Positions 1-15,937 of a DNA stretch of 64,000 bases are shown one piece after another. Each line of letters begins with the position of its first letter. The stretch's first letter is position 1. The stretch is from positions 2,170,001 through 2,234,000 of the forward strand of contig NZ_FO704551.1 in the NCBI RefSeq assembly GCF_000968175.1, given 5' to 3'. The stretch comes from Xenorhabdus poinarii G6 (GTDB lineage Bacteria; Pseudomonadota; Gammaproteobacteria; Enterobacterales; Enterobacteriaceae). Position numbers and translations under genes: made by a program. The notes beneath the pieces are model-generated. The model had not been told where the DNA came from. It ran no database searches and saw only the letters and a program-made list of their open reading frames with translations.

Positions 1-727
1 ACTGCAAAAATTCTGGCGGAGTCAGATTAAGCTGACGGCTGGCTAACGGATAAAATACCGCTTTTTTCGGGTGTATTGGTGCACACAAATTAAAGAGATG
101 CCCGCCTTTCGGCTGTTGAATAAGAAGCTTAATGGCAGAAATCACATCATCTTGATGAACTAAATTGACAGCATCCTCACCTCCCTTAAGAGCCTTTTTC
201 CCGGCAAGAAAACGTCCTGCATGGCGTCCATTACCCACCAGTCCCGCCAAACGTAAGATATCCACCGAAGTATTGGGGAGTTGATGCAGCCAGTTTTCCA
301 ACACAACTAACGCCTTTGCGGATTCGGTTTCAGGGCACAGAGGTTCATCTTCATTGAGATACCCCACAGACGAACCATACACAGAAGTTGAACTCATAAA
401 GATAATTCTTGGCACTGAATAGGAAAGGGCTGTATCAACAACTAATTGCACCGCTTTTACATAGGCTTCCCCACCCCCTGCTACGCCTCGAACGGGCAAG
501 GTTAAAATCAGGACATCAACAGACATCAGTTGATCAAGCGTATCTGCATCACAAATAATTTGAGGAGCCAGGTTCAATAAATAACAATCGATGCCACACA
601 TACATGCCGCTTCAACACCATCTGGTGTTGTTTTACTACCGACTACCTGTATGCCTCCACGTTGTAATGCTTGTGCTAATGGCATACCTAACCAGCCCAA
701 CCCAATAATGGAAACTTTTTTCACCAT
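1..727 (-). CDS. yeeZ: YeeZ-like NAD(P)-binding epimerase/dehydratase-family protein (partial, C-terminus off the left edge)
   Basis: The reading frame starts at an ATG at 725-727 and is open to the window edge. The N-terminus (MVKKVSIIGLGWLGMPLAQA) has a GxGxxG dinucleotide-binding motif, and the middle holds SSTSVYG and NLVHQDDV, typical of extended short-chain dehydrogenase/epimerase proteins. E. coli yeeZ lies immediately upstream of hisL-hisG, but on the same strand-independent neighbourhood basis as here the identification rests on both sequence and position. Substrate and reaction are not established for the family. About 242 codons are present; a short C-terminal piece is missing. It diverges from the his operon, with a roughly 310-bp shared upstream region. 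Confidence 0.85.
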   Translation of the reverse strand, partial: MVKKVSIIGLGWLGMPLAQALQRGGIQVVGSKTTPDGVEAACMCGIDCYLLNLAPQIICDADTLDQLMSVDVLILTLPVRGVAGGGEAYVKAVQLVVDTALSYSVPRIIFMSSTSVYGSSVGYLNEDEPLCPETESAKALVVLENWLHQLPNTSVDILRLAGLVGNGRHAGRFLAGKKALKGGEDAVNLVHQDDVISAIKLLIQQPKGGHLFNLCAPIHPKKAVFYPLASRQLNLTPPEFLQ

Positions 728-1041
728 GATCCCCCCCACAAGCAATGCATTTTAATTCTTAGGCCATTAAGTCACCTTAGCTAACATTACGCATATATCT
801 ACTGAATAGCAATAAAGCATATATTGTTTTAAAACAATCAGTTAAATCAAAATAAACCTATTTTTAAAAAAAGAATTTGCTTTTCACATATAAAATCGTA
901 TAGGTTAAACAACAAACAATTCATTCTTAATCACAACGATAATTGTACATCGACATGATTCAATAGGGTGTTATTTTGTCTATAAAAATAGCACTGAATG
1001 TTACATCGAACGCACCATCAAAAAGACAGAGAGCTTAATCA
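728..1041. promoter_or_regulatory. Divergent yeeZ / his operon upstream region
   Basis: This AT-rich stretch of about 310 bp has no credible gene. It must contain the his promoter, because the leader peptide begins at 1042. A TATAAA-like box lies near 979-984, but I cannot assign -35 and -10 elements with confidence. No terminator or repeat is evident. Confidence 0.4.
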
Positions 1042-1089
1042 ATGATTCGTATTCAATTTAACCATCATCATCACCATCATCCTGATTAG
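1042..1089 (+). CDS. hisL: his operon leader peptide
   Basis: A 15-codon open frame reads MIRIQFNHHHHHHPD and stops with TAG. The run of six consecutive histidine codons followed by Pro-Asp is the signature of HisL. The E. coli peptide has seven histidines, so this one is one codon shorter. Its job is regulatory: ribosome stalling at His codons when charged His-tRNA is scarce prevents formation of the downstream attenuator hairpin. It is too short for routine ORF calling. Confidence 0.95.
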   Translation: MIRIQFNHHHHHHPD

Positions 1090-1110
1090 TCTTTCAGGCT
1101 GCTGTGTGCT

Positions 1111-1133
1111 GGAAGACATCTAACCCGTCTTCC
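1111..1133 (+). promoter_or_regulatory. his leader internal hairpin (alternative pairing element)
   Basis: GGAAGA at 1111-1116 pairs with TCTTCC at 1128-1133, just after the hisL stop and before the terminator hairpin. The right arm (TCTTCCGG) can also pair with the GGAAGA inside the attenuator stem, which is the arrangement expected of a pause/antiterminator switch. This is a reading of complementarity, not a computed fold. Confidence 0.6.
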
Positions 1134-1150
1134 GGTGGCATGAATGCGAT

Positions 1151-1187
1151 AAAAAACCCTCGGAAGATTTTCCGGGGGTTTTTTTAT
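1151..1187 (+). terminator. his attenuator (rho-independent terminator)
   Basis: CCCTCGGAA and TTCCGGGGG arms form a GC-rich stem around 1157-1178, followed by a run of seven T residues. It sits between hisL and hisG and is therefore the attenuator of the operon. Confidence 0.92.
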
Positions 1188-1244
1188 TGCTGAATTCGAC
1201 AAATTAATGACTGACTGAAAACGAAGATGGGGGTAAAACATCAC

Positions 1245-2144
1245 ATGTTAGATAAAACACGCTTACGTATAGCCATTCAAAAATCAGGCCGCCTGAGTGA
1301 TGATTCCAGAACATTACTGGCACGCTGTGGTATCAAAATTAATTTGCAGCAACAACGCCTGATTGCATTCGCTGAGAATATGCCTATTGATATTCTACGT
1401 GTCCGTGACGACGATATCCCGGGTCTTGTGATGGATGGTGTTGTTGATTTAGGCATTATCGGGGAAAACGTCCTTGAAGAAGAACGACTGACTCGTCAGG
1501 GGCAAGGAGAAGATCCTCGCTATTTAACATTACGCCGCCTCGATTTTGGCGAGTGCCGTCTTTCGCTGGCAACTCCGCTTGATGTCGATTATACCAGTGT
1601 AGTATGTCTGCAAGATTCCCGCATTGCGACCTCTTACCCACATTTATTAAAACGTTATTTAGATCAAAAGGGCATCCGCTTCAAACCCTGCCTTCTTAAT
1701 GGTTCCGTTGAAGTTGCGCCCCGTGCAGGGCTTGCTGATGCGATCTGTGATTTAGTGTCAACCGGCGCTACATTGGAAGCGAATGGCTTGCGAGAAGTGG
1801 AAGTCATTTATCGCTCCAAAGCTTGTATGATCCAACGTGGTGGAGATATGCCGGACACCAAACAACAGCTTATCGACAAATTAATGCTCCGCATTCAGGG
1901 GGTCATTCAGGCGCGAGAATCCAAATACATCATGCTACATGCCACCCATGACAAACTGGAAGAGATTATCGCTCTACTTCCAGGGGCAGAACGTCCCACT
2001 ATTTTGCCGCTGGCAGGCGCACAAAATCGCGTCGCTGTACATATGGTCAGCAGCGAAACACTGTTTTGGGAAACGATGGAAAAACTTAAGGCACTCGGTG
2101 CCAGTTCCATCCTGGTGCTGCCCATTGAAAAAATGATGGAGTAA
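1245..2144 (+). CDS. hisG: ATP phosphoribosyltransferase (long form)
   Basis: This enzyme catalyses the first, committed step of histidine synthesis: ATP + PRPP to phosphoribosyl-ATP. From the ATG at 1245 the product is 299 residues, the E. coli length, beginning [20 protein letters not shown]. The PRPP-binding segment ([14 protein letters not shown]) and the C-terminal regulatory domain ending [13 protein letters not shown] are present, so feedback inhibition by histidine is expected. An upstream in-frame ATG at 1227 would add six residues but has no ribosome-binding site; GGGGGT at about 1229-1234 serves the ATG at 1245. It is first in the his operon, five bases before hisD. Confidence 0.97.
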   Translation: MLDKTRLRIAIQKSGRLSDDSRTLLARCGIKINLQQQRLIAFAENMPIDILRVRDDDIPGLVMDGVVDLGIIGENVLEEERLTRQGQGEDPRYLTLRRLDFGECRLSLATPLDVDYTSVVCLQDSRIATSYPHLLKRYLDQKGIRFKPCLLNGSVEVAPRAGLADAICDLVSTGATLEANGLREVEVIYRSKACMIQRGGDMPDTKQQLIDKLMLRIQGVIQARESKYIMLHATHDKLEEIIALLPGAERPTILPLAGAQNRVAVHMVSSETLFWETMEKLKALGASSILVLPIEKMME

Positions 2145-2149
2145 TCTTG

Positions 2150-5663
<3,514 letters not shown>

Positions 5664-5686
5664 GCAATGCGATAAAGGAAGTTATG

Positions 5687-7770
<2,084 letters not shown>

Positions 7771-7777
<7 letters not shown>

Positions 7778-8406
7778 CAGCACAACGATTAACCCCTCAA
7801 GACATTGAAAAACTCGATTGGGAAAAAGTGGACAATCTGATGCCCGTCATTGTCCAACATGCCATCTCAGGCACAGTGTTAATGATGGGCTATATGAATC
7901 AAGAAGCACTGAATATCACACTCATTTCTGGCAAGGTAACCTTTTTTTCTCGAACTAAGCAGCGATTGTGGACAAAAGGCGAAAGCTCCGGTCATTTCCT
8001 GAATCTGACAGAAATCTATCCTGACTGCGATAACGATACTTTGCTGGCTTTAGTGAACCCTGTTGGTCCAACCTGCCATAAGGGTACGGAAAGCTGCTTT
8101 GCATCTGCACAAACCGAATGGGGGTTTCTCTACGAATTGGAACAATTACTGGCCAGCCGGAAAAATGCTTCACCAGACAGCTCCTATACTGCCCGTTTAT
8201 ATGCCAGCGGCACAAAGCGCATCGCCCAAAAAGTCGGTGAAGAAGGGGTAGAAACCGCATTAGCAGCGACAGTCAATGATAAAGAAGAGTTGACCAATGA
8301 AGCCGCAGATTTAATCTATCACCTGTTGGTCTTACTCCAAGATCAAGATCTCGATCTCCGTCATATCATCCGCCAATTGCAGGCGCGGCACTCAACCAAG
8401 AGTTAG
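7771..8406 (+). CDS. hisI: Bifunctional phosphoribosyl-AMP cyclohydrolase / phosphoribosyl-ATP pyrophosphatase
   Basis: This 211-residue fusion catalyses steps two and three of the pathway. The N-terminal cyclohydrolase has the metal-binding [10 protein letters not shown] and [12 protein letters not shown] segments; the C-terminal pyrophosphatase has [13 protein letters not shown] and [14 protein letters not shown]. It is the last gene of the his operon and is followed by a strong terminator. Confidence 0.97.
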
Positions 8407-8433
8407 TTTTCATGGCGGGGTAGAATCATTAAA

Positions 8434-8482
8434 AAATAATAGCCACTTCGTTAATCAAAATTTAAACGAAGTGGCTTCTTTG
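8434..8482. terminator. Bidirectional terminator between hisI and yiaY
   Basis: AGCCACTTCGTT at 8441-8452 pairs perfectly with AACGAAGTGGCT at 8465-8476. There is an A-rich stretch on the left (8430-8440) and T residues on the right, so it can end both the his operon and the convergent yiaY transcript. Confidence 0.88.
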
Positions 8483-8533
8483 CCTCATCTCACCATAAGA
8501 ATGGCAAAATTGCAGGGATCACTTGACTGTCCG

Positions 8534-9685
8534 CTACATTGCCGCACTAAAGATCGCAACAATTTCTTCATGTGAAGCCTGAATCGGATTAGTAAATCCA
8601 CAGGCATCTTTCAATGCATTCGTTGACAGGATTGGCAAATCTTCCTTTTTGACATTCAATTCAGACAAACCTGACGGAATATTCACCGCTTTTGCCAATT
8701 GGCTGATTGCCTGAATGCAGGCTTCTGCCCCTTCCTCGTCATTCAGTGCCTGAACGTCAACCCCCATAGCCGCAGCAATCTCTTTCAGGCGCACAGCGGA
8801 CACTTTTGCATTGAATTTCTGTACATGAGGCAATAAAACGGCATTACAAACCCCATGCGGCAAATCATAAAATCCCCCTAACTGGTGTGCCATCGCGTGA
8901 ACATATCCCAAAGACGCATTATTGAATGCCATACCTGCCAGGAATTGAGCATAAGCCATATTCTCACGAGCTTCTATATCATTGCCATTTTCAACGGCAC
9001 GGCGCAAATAGCGACTAATCATGGTCACCGCTTTCAACGCGCAAGCATCAGTGATAGGGTTAGCCGCTGTAGAGACATAAGCTTCAATGGCATGAGTCAA
9101 TGCATCCATTCCCGTGGCGGCAGTCAATCCTTTTGGCATTCCGGCCATCAGCGTCGAATCATTGACCGACAAAATAGGGGTCACATTTTTATCCACAATG
9201 GCCATTTTGATATGACGCTCAACATCCGTAATAATACAGAAGCGTGTCATTTCAGAAGCCGTTCCTGCGGTAGTATTAATAGCAATTAAAGGAAGTTGTG
9301 GTTTAGTGGAACAATCAACCCCTTCATAATCACGAATATCCCCGTCATTCGTTGCCACCAGCGCAATCCCTTTTGCACAATCATGTGGTGAACCCCCACC
9401 TAAAGAGATAACACAATCACAGTCATGCTGACGCAGAACGTCTAAACCTTCCTTAACATTAATTGTCGTTGGATTTGGATTCGTTCCATCATAAATCGCA
9501 CTTTTTATGCCAACATCCGCTAACAAGGCTTGAACCTTTCCAACAACACCAATCTCCTTGAGTACGCGGTCAGTGACAATCAAAGCCTGCCTGTAGCCAT
9601 AATTTTTTATTAATGTCACGGCTTCAGCCAGGCTCCCCATGCCGATTTTATTCACCGGCGGAATAAAGAACGTTGATGCTGCCAT
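8534..9685 (-). CDS. yiaY: Iron-dependent (type III) alcohol dehydrogenase YiaY
   Basis: The 383-residue product is the same length as E. coli YiaY and shares long identical blocks with it as I recall them. The NAD-binding [13 protein letters not shown] motif is at about 95-107 and the metal ligands fall in the [13 protein letters not shown] and [12 protein letters not shown] segments. It is expected to reduce or oxidise small aldehydes/alcohols or L-threonine; the physiological substrate is uncertain. It stands alone, convergent with the his operon and divergent from yeaK, with AAGGAGTTTC just upstream of the ATG at 9685. Confidence 0.93.
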   Translation of the reverse strand: MAASTFFIPPVNKIGMGSLAEAVTLIKNYGYRQALIVTDRVLKEIGVVGKVQALLADVGIKSAIYDGTNPNPTTINVKEGLDVLRQHDCDCVISLGGGSPHDCAKGIALVATNDGDIRDYEGVDCSTKPQLPLIAINTTAGTASEMTRFCIITDVERHIKMAIVDKNVTPILSVNDSTLMAGMPKGLTAATGMDALTHAIEAYVSTAANPITDACALKAVTMISRYLRRAVENGNDIEARENMAYAQFLAGMAFNNASLGYVHAMAHQLGGFYDLPHGVCNAVLLPHVQKFNAKVSAVRLKEIAAAMGVDVQALNDEEGAEACIQAISQLAKAVNIPSGLSELNVKKEDLPILSTNALKDACGFTNPIQASHEEIVAIFSAAM

Positions 9686-9851
9686 TTGAAACTCCTTAGA
9701 TTTTTCTGAAGTATTTCAAATCTTGATATAAGTAAATTGAATTACAATATGACACCTATCTTTCTCAGTAATTTTGATCGAGATCAAAATTACCTATGTA
9801 AAATGAAAAACCAGGTATCAGTTTTACTTTAAATTTATGCAGGAGAATATT

Positions 9852-10346
9852 TTGCTAAAAGACACTATTTTCGAACGCCTCACGGCGTTATTAGATGCTA
9901 ACAATGCCCGCTATCGAGTGATGGAACATGCAACTGGCGGTCGCTCAGAAGAAGTGGCAAAAATACGCGGAACCCTTCTAGGACAAGGTGCGAAAGGCTT
10001 AGTTTGTCATGTGAAAAGGAACGGATACCGACAGTATATCCTTGCTGTCTTACCTGCTGATCAACAAGCTGATCTTGCAACGCTGGCTAAACACGTGGGA
10101 GGAAGTCGGGCATCTTTGGCAAGCCCAAAAGAAGTTTCTGAATTGACCCATTGTGTTTTTGGTGCCATTCCTCCATTTAGTTTTCACCCAGACCTCAAGC
10201 TCATTGCCGATCCGCTATTGTTCGAACGTTATGATGAACTGGCATTTAATGCTGGCAGCCTGGAGCGTTCGATTATTTTGAATACAGAAGATTACCGCCA
10301 CATCGCTAAACCCGATTTAGTAACGTTTCGGAAAACAGATAATTGA
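9852..10346 (+). CDS. yeaK: YeaK-type (YbaK/ProX family) aminoacyl-tRNA deacylase
   Basis: This is a YbaK-domain trans-editing protein that hydrolyses mischarged aminoacyl-tRNA. The blocks GQGAKGLVCHVK, LASPKEVSELTHCVFGAIPPFSFHP and AFNAGSLERSIIL match the YeaK subgroup rather than the proline-specific YbaK. I place the start at the TTG at 9852, seven bases after AGGAG, giving 164 residues; an ATG at 9837 would add five residues but lies ahead of that ribosome-binding site. It is monocistronic and divergent from yiaY. Confidence 0.88.
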   Translation: MLKDTIFERLTALLDANNARYRVMEHATGGRSEEVAKIRGTLLGQGAKGLVCHVKRNGYRQYILAVLPADQQADLATLAKHVGGSRASLASPKEVSELTHCVFGAIPPFSFHPDLKLIADPLLFERYDELAFNAGSLERSIILNTEDYRHIAKPDLVTFRKTDN

Positions 10347-10431
10347 ATAAAATTCAATTAATCATTATAAAATAATTAATATAATTTATGTTTTGCTATA
10401 ATTTAACCAAGTGGAAATGAGCGATTATTAT

Positions 10432-10560
10432 ATGAATAATATTCCTGTTCTGGTAATACTCGGTCTTGCTATTCTCTGCCTCGCGGCCTTTCTTTTGTTC
10501 CATGATGCCGAGATCGCACACTGGTTGGAGAAATTGGCACAACGGCTGCTGACGTGGTAA
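10432..10560 (+). CDS. Small single-pass membrane protein (42 aa), unknown function
   Basis: A 42-codon frame starts MNNIPVLVILGLAILCLAAF and has one hydrophobic span of about 20 residues followed by an amphipathic tail (EIAHWLEKLAQRLLTW). It lies 85 bases after yeaK and is followed by a hairpin at 10591-10614. The ribosome-binding site is weak (GTGGAAATGAG is rather far upstream). I do not recognise it; the hydrophobic-then-amphipathic layout suggests a genuine inner-membrane microprotein. Confidence 0.5.
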   Translation: MNNIPVLVILGLAILCLAAFLLFHDAEIAHWLEKLAQRLLTW

Positions 10561-10584
10561 TCCTCAGTTGAATACTTTCATTTA

Positions 10585-10618
10585 ATAAAAAAGGTGCTGA
10601 TAATTCAGCACCTTAACT
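10585..10618. terminator. Terminator downstream of gnd
   Basis: AAGGTGCTGA at 10591-10600 pairs perfectly with TCAGCACCTT at 10605-10614 around a four-base loop. The A-rich left flank becomes a U tract on the minus strand, so its main role is probably ending gnd; it may also stop the small plus-strand gene. Confidence 0.8.
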
Positions 10619-10654
10619 TTATGCATGCCTAGACATTATAAAAACATCTCATCA

Positions 10655-12061
10655 TTAAACCAGCCATTCGGTGTGGAAAACACCTTCTTTATCCGTACGC
10701 TTGTAAGTATGCGCACCAAAATAATCGCGCTGAGCCTGAATCAAATTCGCTGGCAATACCGCAGAACGATAGCTGTCGTAATAAGAAATCGCGGCTGAGA
10801 ATGTGGGTGTTGGGATACCATTTTGCACACCGTAAGAAACAACATCACGCAGAGCTTGCTGGTATTCATCGGCAATGTGTTTGAAATAAGGTGCTAACAG
10901 TAAGTTAGCGATCGCAGCGTCTTCATTGTATGCATCGGTGATTTTTTGCAGGAATTGTGCACGAATAATGCAACCTGCCCGGAAGATCTTAGCAATTTCG
11001 CCATAATTCAGATCCCAATTGTACTCATCTGATGCTGACTTCAACTGTTGGAAACCTTGTGCATAAGAAACAATTTTACCCAAATACAGAGCACGGCGAA
11101 CTTTCTCAATAAATTCAGCTTGATTGCCGACAAATGGCTGAACTTCCGGGCCTGATAGTACCTTAGAGGCCGCTACGCGCTGATCTTTCAGGGACGAAAT
11201 ATAGCGGGCAAATACAGATTCCGTGATAAGAGTCACAGGAACACCCAGATCCAGCGAACTTTGGCTAGTCCATTTACCCGTTCCTTTGTTGGCCGCTTCA
11301 TCCAGAATTACGTCAACCAAATATTTCCCTTCTTCATCTTTTTTAAGGAAAATATCAGCGGTGATTTCAATCAGATAGCTACTCAGTTCCCCCTGATTCC
11401 AATCACTGAACACGTCCGCCAATGCTTGATTACTCAGGTTCAATGAATGTTTCAGCAAGGAGTAGGCTTCCGCAATCAACTGCATATCACCATATTCAAT
11501 ACCATTGTGAACCATCTTCACATAATGCCCTGCGCCATCGGCTCCGATATAAGTCACACAAGGCTCACCATCAACCTGAGCAGCGATTTCTTTCAGGATC
11601 GGTGCGACCAATTCATAGGCGTCTTTCTGACCCCCCGGCATAATTGAAGGGCCTTTCAATGCGCCTTCTTCACCACCAGAAACACCGGTGCCAATAAAGT
11701 TAAAGCCCTGAGCAGATAACTCGCGATTACGGCGGATAGTATCCTGAAAATAGGTGTTGCCACCATCGATCAGAATGTCACCCTTATCCAAATGTGGCGT
11801 CAGTGAAGCAATGGTTTTATCCGTCGCTTCACCCGCCTTAACCATCAACAGAATACGACGTGGTTTTTCCAGCGAATCGACAAACTCTTCAATGGAATAA
11901 CTCGGAACTAATTTTTTCCCTGGATTTTCAGCAATAACTTCATCAGTTTTATCGCTGGAGCGGTTAAAAATAGATACAGAGTAACCCCGGCTTTCAATAT
12001 TCAACGCCAGGTTACGCCCCATTACCGCCATACCGACAACACCGATCTGTTGTTTGGACAT
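10655..12061 (-). CDS. gnd: 6-phosphogluconate dehydrogenase, decarboxylating
   Basis: Gnd is the pentose-phosphate enzyme that oxidises and decarboxylates 6-phosphogluconate to ribulose 5-phosphate, giving NADPH. The 468-residue protein has the NADP site [16 protein letters not shown] at the start, the [10 protein letters not shown] substrate loop and [20 protein letters not shown] with the catalytic lysine. The C-terminus ([15 protein letters not shown]) is the standard length. It is monocistronic here, not next to an O-antigen locus as in E. coli. Confidence 0.97.
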   Translation of the reverse strand: MSKQQIGVVGMAVMGRNLALNIESRGYSVSIFNRSSDKTDEVIAENPGKKLVPSYSIEEFVDSLEKPRRILLMVKAGEATDKTIASLTPHLDKGDILIDGGNTYFQDTIRRNRELSAQGFNFIGTGVSGGEEGALKGPSIMPGGQKDAYELVAPILKEIAAQVDGEPCVTYIGADGAGHYVKMVHNGIEYGDMQLIAEAYSLLKHSLNLSNQALADVFSDWNQGELSSYLIEITADIFLKKDEEGKYLVDVILDEAANKGTGKWTSQSSLDLGVPVTLITESVFARYISSLKDQRVAASKVLSGPEVQPFVGNQAEFIEKVRRALYLGKIVSYAQGFQQLKSASDEYNWDLNYGEIAKIFRAGCIIRAQFLQKITDAYNEDAAIANLLLAPYFKHIADEYQQALRDVVSYGVQNGIPTPTFSAAISYYDSYRSAVLPANLIQAQRDYFGAHTYKRTDKEGVFHTEWLV

Positions 12062-12340
12062 GAATAACTCCCGTCTAATAATGACTGCTACCCACTCAAG
12101 ATGCAGTACGCAATGTCATATGCCGTATGCAACAATACAGAGCAGGCAATGTTAATGAAGTCACATGTTAACTCAGGAACGGTCATCGAGGGTAGTTATT
12201 GATGCAATCGATATCGTCGGAATGCTTTTTTGCTGAAAAAATTCCCATCTGAGATAAATCACCTATTGATATTTAACACTGTAATACCCATTATTTAATG
12301 GTCGGCACATGCCGTCCTCATAAAAGGTAAAACAAATTGT

Positions 12341-13921
12341 ATGGAATGGATCGCTGATCCGACGATATGGGCAGGTCTGGCCACACTTATCGTTTTAGAA
12401 ATTGTTCTCGGAATAGACAACTTAATATTCATTGCCATTCTGGCAGATAAACTTCCTGAAAAAGAGAGAGACAAAGCTCGCCTAACAGGGCTTTCCTGCG
12501 CCCTTATTATGAGGGTATTGCTACTATTTAGCTTATCTTGGCTTATTTCCCTGACCACCCCCTTAGTCACTTTATGGGAACATCCCTTCAGCGTCCGTGA
12601 TTTAATTATGTTGATCGGGGGTATCTTCTTACTGTTCAAGGCGACAATGGAATTAAATGAACGGTTGGAAGGAAAAAATCTGCACACTAACCAGCAGCGC
12701 AAAAGCGCAGGCTTTTGGGCGGTTGTTGTACAAATTATTGTCTTAGATGCCGTGTTTTCTCTGGATTCTGTTATCACCGCAGTGGGAATGGTTGAACACA
12801 TTGGCATCATGGTTGCGGCTGTTATCATCGCCATGATCCTGATGATCTGGGCTAGCAAGCCTCTGACAAAATTTGTCAATGCACATCCTACAATTGTGAT
12901 CTTATGTCTCAGCTTCTTACTGATGATCGGTTTCAGCCTGGTTGCAGAAGGCTTCGGTTATCACATTCCGAAAGGTTATCTCTATGCCGCCATCGGCTTC
13001 TCCATCATGATTGAAGCACTGAATCAGTTTGCTCAGTTCAATCGGCGCAAGTTTTTGAGTTCTTCCCGCTCCCTACGTGCAAGAACTGCAGAAGCAGTGC
13101 TTCACATTTTAAATGGTAAACGTGAAAACGCGGTGCTTGATAACCACACCTCCAGCCTGATTGCAGATCATACAGAGCACAAAGAGGTCTTTGAGCCTCA
13201 AGAGCGCCAGATGATCGCCCGCGTTCTCGGTATGGCACAACGAACTGTCAGTAGCATCATGACTTCACGCCATGATGTGGTTTATCTTGATGTCCATGCG
13301 CCTACCGAAAAATTGACGACGTTGTTGGAACAAAAACCACACACCCGAATTGTCGTCACAGACGAACAGGTCAATGATGAACCGCTTGGCGTTGTCCATG
13401 TGATTGATATCCTTAATCAACAACTGACTCACAAAACGTTTGATTTACGGAAATTAGTCCAACAACCGTTGATTTTCCCGGAATCCCTCTCATTGTTACA
13501 AGCGCTGGAACAGTTTCGTCAGGCGCAAACACACTTTGCCTTTGTCGTGGACGAGTTTGGTTCTGTTGAAGGTGTGGTGACAGTCACAGATGTTGTTGAA
13601 ACTATTACTGGCAATCTTCCTGTCGGTAGCGGAGAGATCGATGCTCGCCATGATATTCAGATGATGGAAGAAGGGTATTGGATTGCCAATGGGTTTATGC
13701 CACTGGAAGATCTCGTGCTTTATGTACCACTGCCATTGGACGAAAAGCGAGAATATCAAACGCTGGCAGGCTTGCTAATGGAACATTTACAACATATTCC
13801 ACAGCAGGGTGAACAATTGAAGATTGGCGACTATCTGTTTGAAGCGCTGGAAATCACCAGCCACCGTATCAATAAGGTGAAAATTACCTCACTGAAAGTG
13901 GAAGAAGAAACGGAAATATAA
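12341..13921 (+). CDS. yegH: TerC-family membrane protein with CBS pair and CorC/HlyC domain (YegH)
   Basis: The first 240 residues form a multi-spanning TerC-type domain ([21 protein letters not shown] and [17 protein letters not shown] carry its acidic residues). Residues of about 305-425 are two CBS motifs ([11 protein letters not shown] and [17 protein letters not shown]), and the C-terminus is a CorC/HlyC transporter-associated domain. At 526 residues it matches E. coli YegH. TerC proteins are linked to metal ion export, but the substrate is not established. No ribosome-binding site stands out close to the ATG; AAAAGG lies about 14 bases upstream. Confidence 0.92.
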   Translation: MEWIADPTIWAGLATLIVLEIVLGIDNLIFIAILADKLPEKERDKARLTGLSCALIMRVLLLFSLSWLISLTTPLVTLWEHPFSVRDLIMLIGGIFLLFKATMELNERLEGKNLHTNQQRKSAGFWAVVVQIIVLDAVFSLDSVITAVGMVEHIGIMVAAVIIAMILMIWASKPLTKFVNAHPTIVILCLSFLLMIGFSLVAEGFGYHIPKGYLYAAIGFSIMIEALNQFAQFNRRKFLSSSRSLRARTAEAVLHILNGKRENAVLDNHTSSLIADHTEHKEVFEPQERQMIARVLGMAQRTVSSIMTSRHDVVYLDVHAPTEKLTTLLEQKPHTRIVVTDEQVNDEPLGVVHVIDILNQQLTHKTFDLRKLVQQPLIFPESLSLLQALEQFRQAQTHFAFVVDEFGSVEGVVTVTDVVETITGNLPVGSGEIDARHDIQMMEEGYWIANGFMPLEDLVLYVPLPLDEKREYQTLAGLLMEHLQHIPQQGEQLKIGDYLFEALEITSHRINKVKITSLKVEEETEI

Positions 13922-13947
13922 CCCGCTATTCGACAACCACGCCAACT

Positions 13948-13978
13948 AAAAAAACCGGTATAACACCGGTTTTTCTAT
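13948..13978. terminator. Bidirectional terminator between yegH and asmA
   Basis: AAAACCGGT at 13951-13959 pairs with ACCGGTTTT at 13965-13973, with an A run to the left and T run to the right, between convergent genes. Confidence 0.87.
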
Positions 13979-14013
13979 TTCTATCCGTTTGGTTTTATGT
14001 TTAGGGGATTGAC

Positions 14014-15873
14014 CTATTTTTGATTCATTAGCCCTTTCAGCACTTCATTATCCCTGTTATTTTCAAGCCAATCTTTGATCGATTTCTCGGCTTTCTGCCG
14101 TAACTCATCACGCAACATAGATTCTACATTCAGCTTATATTGCAAATTATTCCAGTCACCATAAACTCGTAGCGGGATTTGTAATTGCGCCAGACGACGT
14201 ACTAATTCGTTCTGCTTACCCCATCCATGAATCAATTGCACCCATAATGAAACATCAGCGTTCTGTTGCAGTAAATCTGCTTTTCCTTGTCCTTTAATAT
14301 TGAACACCGATGACATCGCTGCAAGTTCACTGATTTGAACCTTTCCGCGATCTAATTGTGCCTTCATCAACATTCGGTTCGCTTCGGTAACATCCTGTGT
14401 ATTCGTCGGCGGGCTAACTTGATCCGTTGCCCGTGCAACCGTTTGTTGAATCAGCTGGGGAATATTCAGCCCTTCCAAACGAGCCTGTTTCAGGTCAATA
14501 TTCAAATCACCTTGCCAATAATGCGAAATCGCATATTCATCATAACCTTCTCCCACAAGATCCCCATCAACATAAAGCTGACCACTGAATATTGATGGTA
14601 ATGCCAACGCGGTTAACAAGGGTTTGGCCTCTATCTTTTGCAAAAACGGTTTTGTATGCAATTTTGCAGGCACAGCCGTCGCATCAATTGAAGTAGGCAG
14701 TGCAAAATGCCCACCAAACACATTACCACCGAATTGAGTGATCTCGGCCATCCCACTGTTATTGGTCGCTTTCAGCGTAAAATGATCAATATCCATCCCT
14801 TGATAAATAAATTTATCTGCTATGAATGAGATATCACCATTAAATCCTTGCAGAAAGGTCAGATCATAGCGAGACAACGGCGAGACAGATCTCGCAATCA
14901 CGGGTTTTAATGAATGATGTTCAACAAGATAATCGTGTTTTTCCGGTGGTGTTTTTTTCGATAATGCTCTCCACCCCGATAGATTATCCAAATCGAACTT
15001 TGACGCATGAAAATTGATAAGGTATTGCGGCTTATCTCGCAAGATTGCCGTAATATCGCCTTTAATCTCGTTCTCATCATTCAGCGTCAAGGCCACTTTT
15101 TGCAGCGCAACAGATTCAGGTGAAGCCTGGTATTTCAGTATCGCGCTTCCCTTTCCTCGGATACCTGTGGAGGGTAACCCGATCCCCTGTAACTGGTATT
15201 CAAAAGCATTAATATCAGCGGATAACTGATGTGGATAATCAGAAATATCGACTGACGAATTAAGTTCAAATGACAGTTCTTGCTGATTTTTATTGATTTT
15301 ACTGCGCAGGCTAAGGTCGACGTGATCCGGATCACTGCGTTCCAGTGATAAATTGATGTCACGGACATTTAATTGAGAATGTTCATCGGATTGCCAGATC
15401 AGCAAACTATCCTCTACCCTGATTCTGGCAATATCCAGTTTCCAGGCCTGGCTTCCCGTTATCATTGAATCATGGATATCGCTTACCGGTGCGATTGGCG
15501 CCGCTGACCGTTTTTGCGGTTGACTATCCGGCGTCAGCCGCAATACAGCACCTTTCAACATCACCTCGTTCACTGAAAGCTGGTGAGACAACAGTGGCAG
15601 TAACGCGACATCTAGACGCATGTTTTCTGCCACAATCGCCGGCATCTTAGCATTCTCGGCAGTTAAAGAGACTTCGCCTGTTAAAATGCTCAACTTTGGC
15701 CAAACGTGCCAACGTAAGTCATCCCGCAAGACGAGCTGATAGCCACTCTTTTTTTGTACCTGTTTGACGATGTAACCACGAAAATCATTAGGATTAACCA
15801 GCATAACCAAAACAATTAAGCCAGTCACAATGACTACCAACAAAATAATGAGTGTCGTCAACAACCTTTTCAT
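14014..15873 (-). CDS. asmA: AsmA, outer-membrane assembly / lipid-transport-type protein
   Basis: The 619-residue protein begins with a cytoplasmic MKR followed by a single hydrophobic anchor (about residues 4-26) and then a long periplasmic region typical of AsmA/TamB-like bridge proteins. The C-terminal domain contains DLVGEGYDEYAISHYWQGDL and LRVYGDWNNLQYKL, both characteristic of AsmA. In E. coli it affects outer-membrane protein assembly and lipopolysaccharide level, and members of the family are thought to move phospholipid across the periplasm. It is followed on the same strand, upstream, by dcd and udk, the order seen in E. coli. Confidence 0.93.
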   Translation of the reverse strand: MKRLLTTLIILLVVIVTGLIVLVMLVNPNDFRGYIVKQVQKKSGYQLVLRDDLRWHVWPKLSILTGEVSLTAENAKMPAIVAENMRLDVALLPLLSHQLSVNEVMLKGAVLRLTPDSQPQKRSAAPIAPVSDIHDSMITGSQAWKLDIARIRVEDSLLIWQSDEHSQLNVRDINLSLERSDPDHVDLSLRSKINKNQQELSFELNSSVDISDYPHQLSADINAFEYQLQGIGLPSTGIRGKGSAILKYQASPESVALQKVALTLNDENEIKGDITAILRDKPQYLINFHASKFDLDNLSGWRALSKKTPPEKHDYLVEHHSLKPVIARSVSPLSRYDLTFLQGFNGDISFIADKFIYQGMDIDHFTLKATNNSGMAEITQFGGNVFGGHFALPTSIDATAVPAKLHTKPFLQKIEAKPLLTALALPSIFSGQLYVDGDLVGEGYDEYAISHYWQGDLNIDLKQARLEGLNIPQLIQQTVARATDQVSPPTNTQDVTEANRMLMKAQLDRGKVQISELAAMSSVFNIKGQGKADLLQQNADVSLWVQLIHGWGKQNELVRRLAQLQIPLRVYGDWNNLQYKLNVESMLRDELRQKAEKSIKDWLENNRDNEVLKGLMNQK

Positions 15874-15937
15874 GACTTCCCCAGCCCCATGTCCACAAGA
15901 AGACTATTTTTCCACCAGAAAGCGTTATCAGAAAAGA

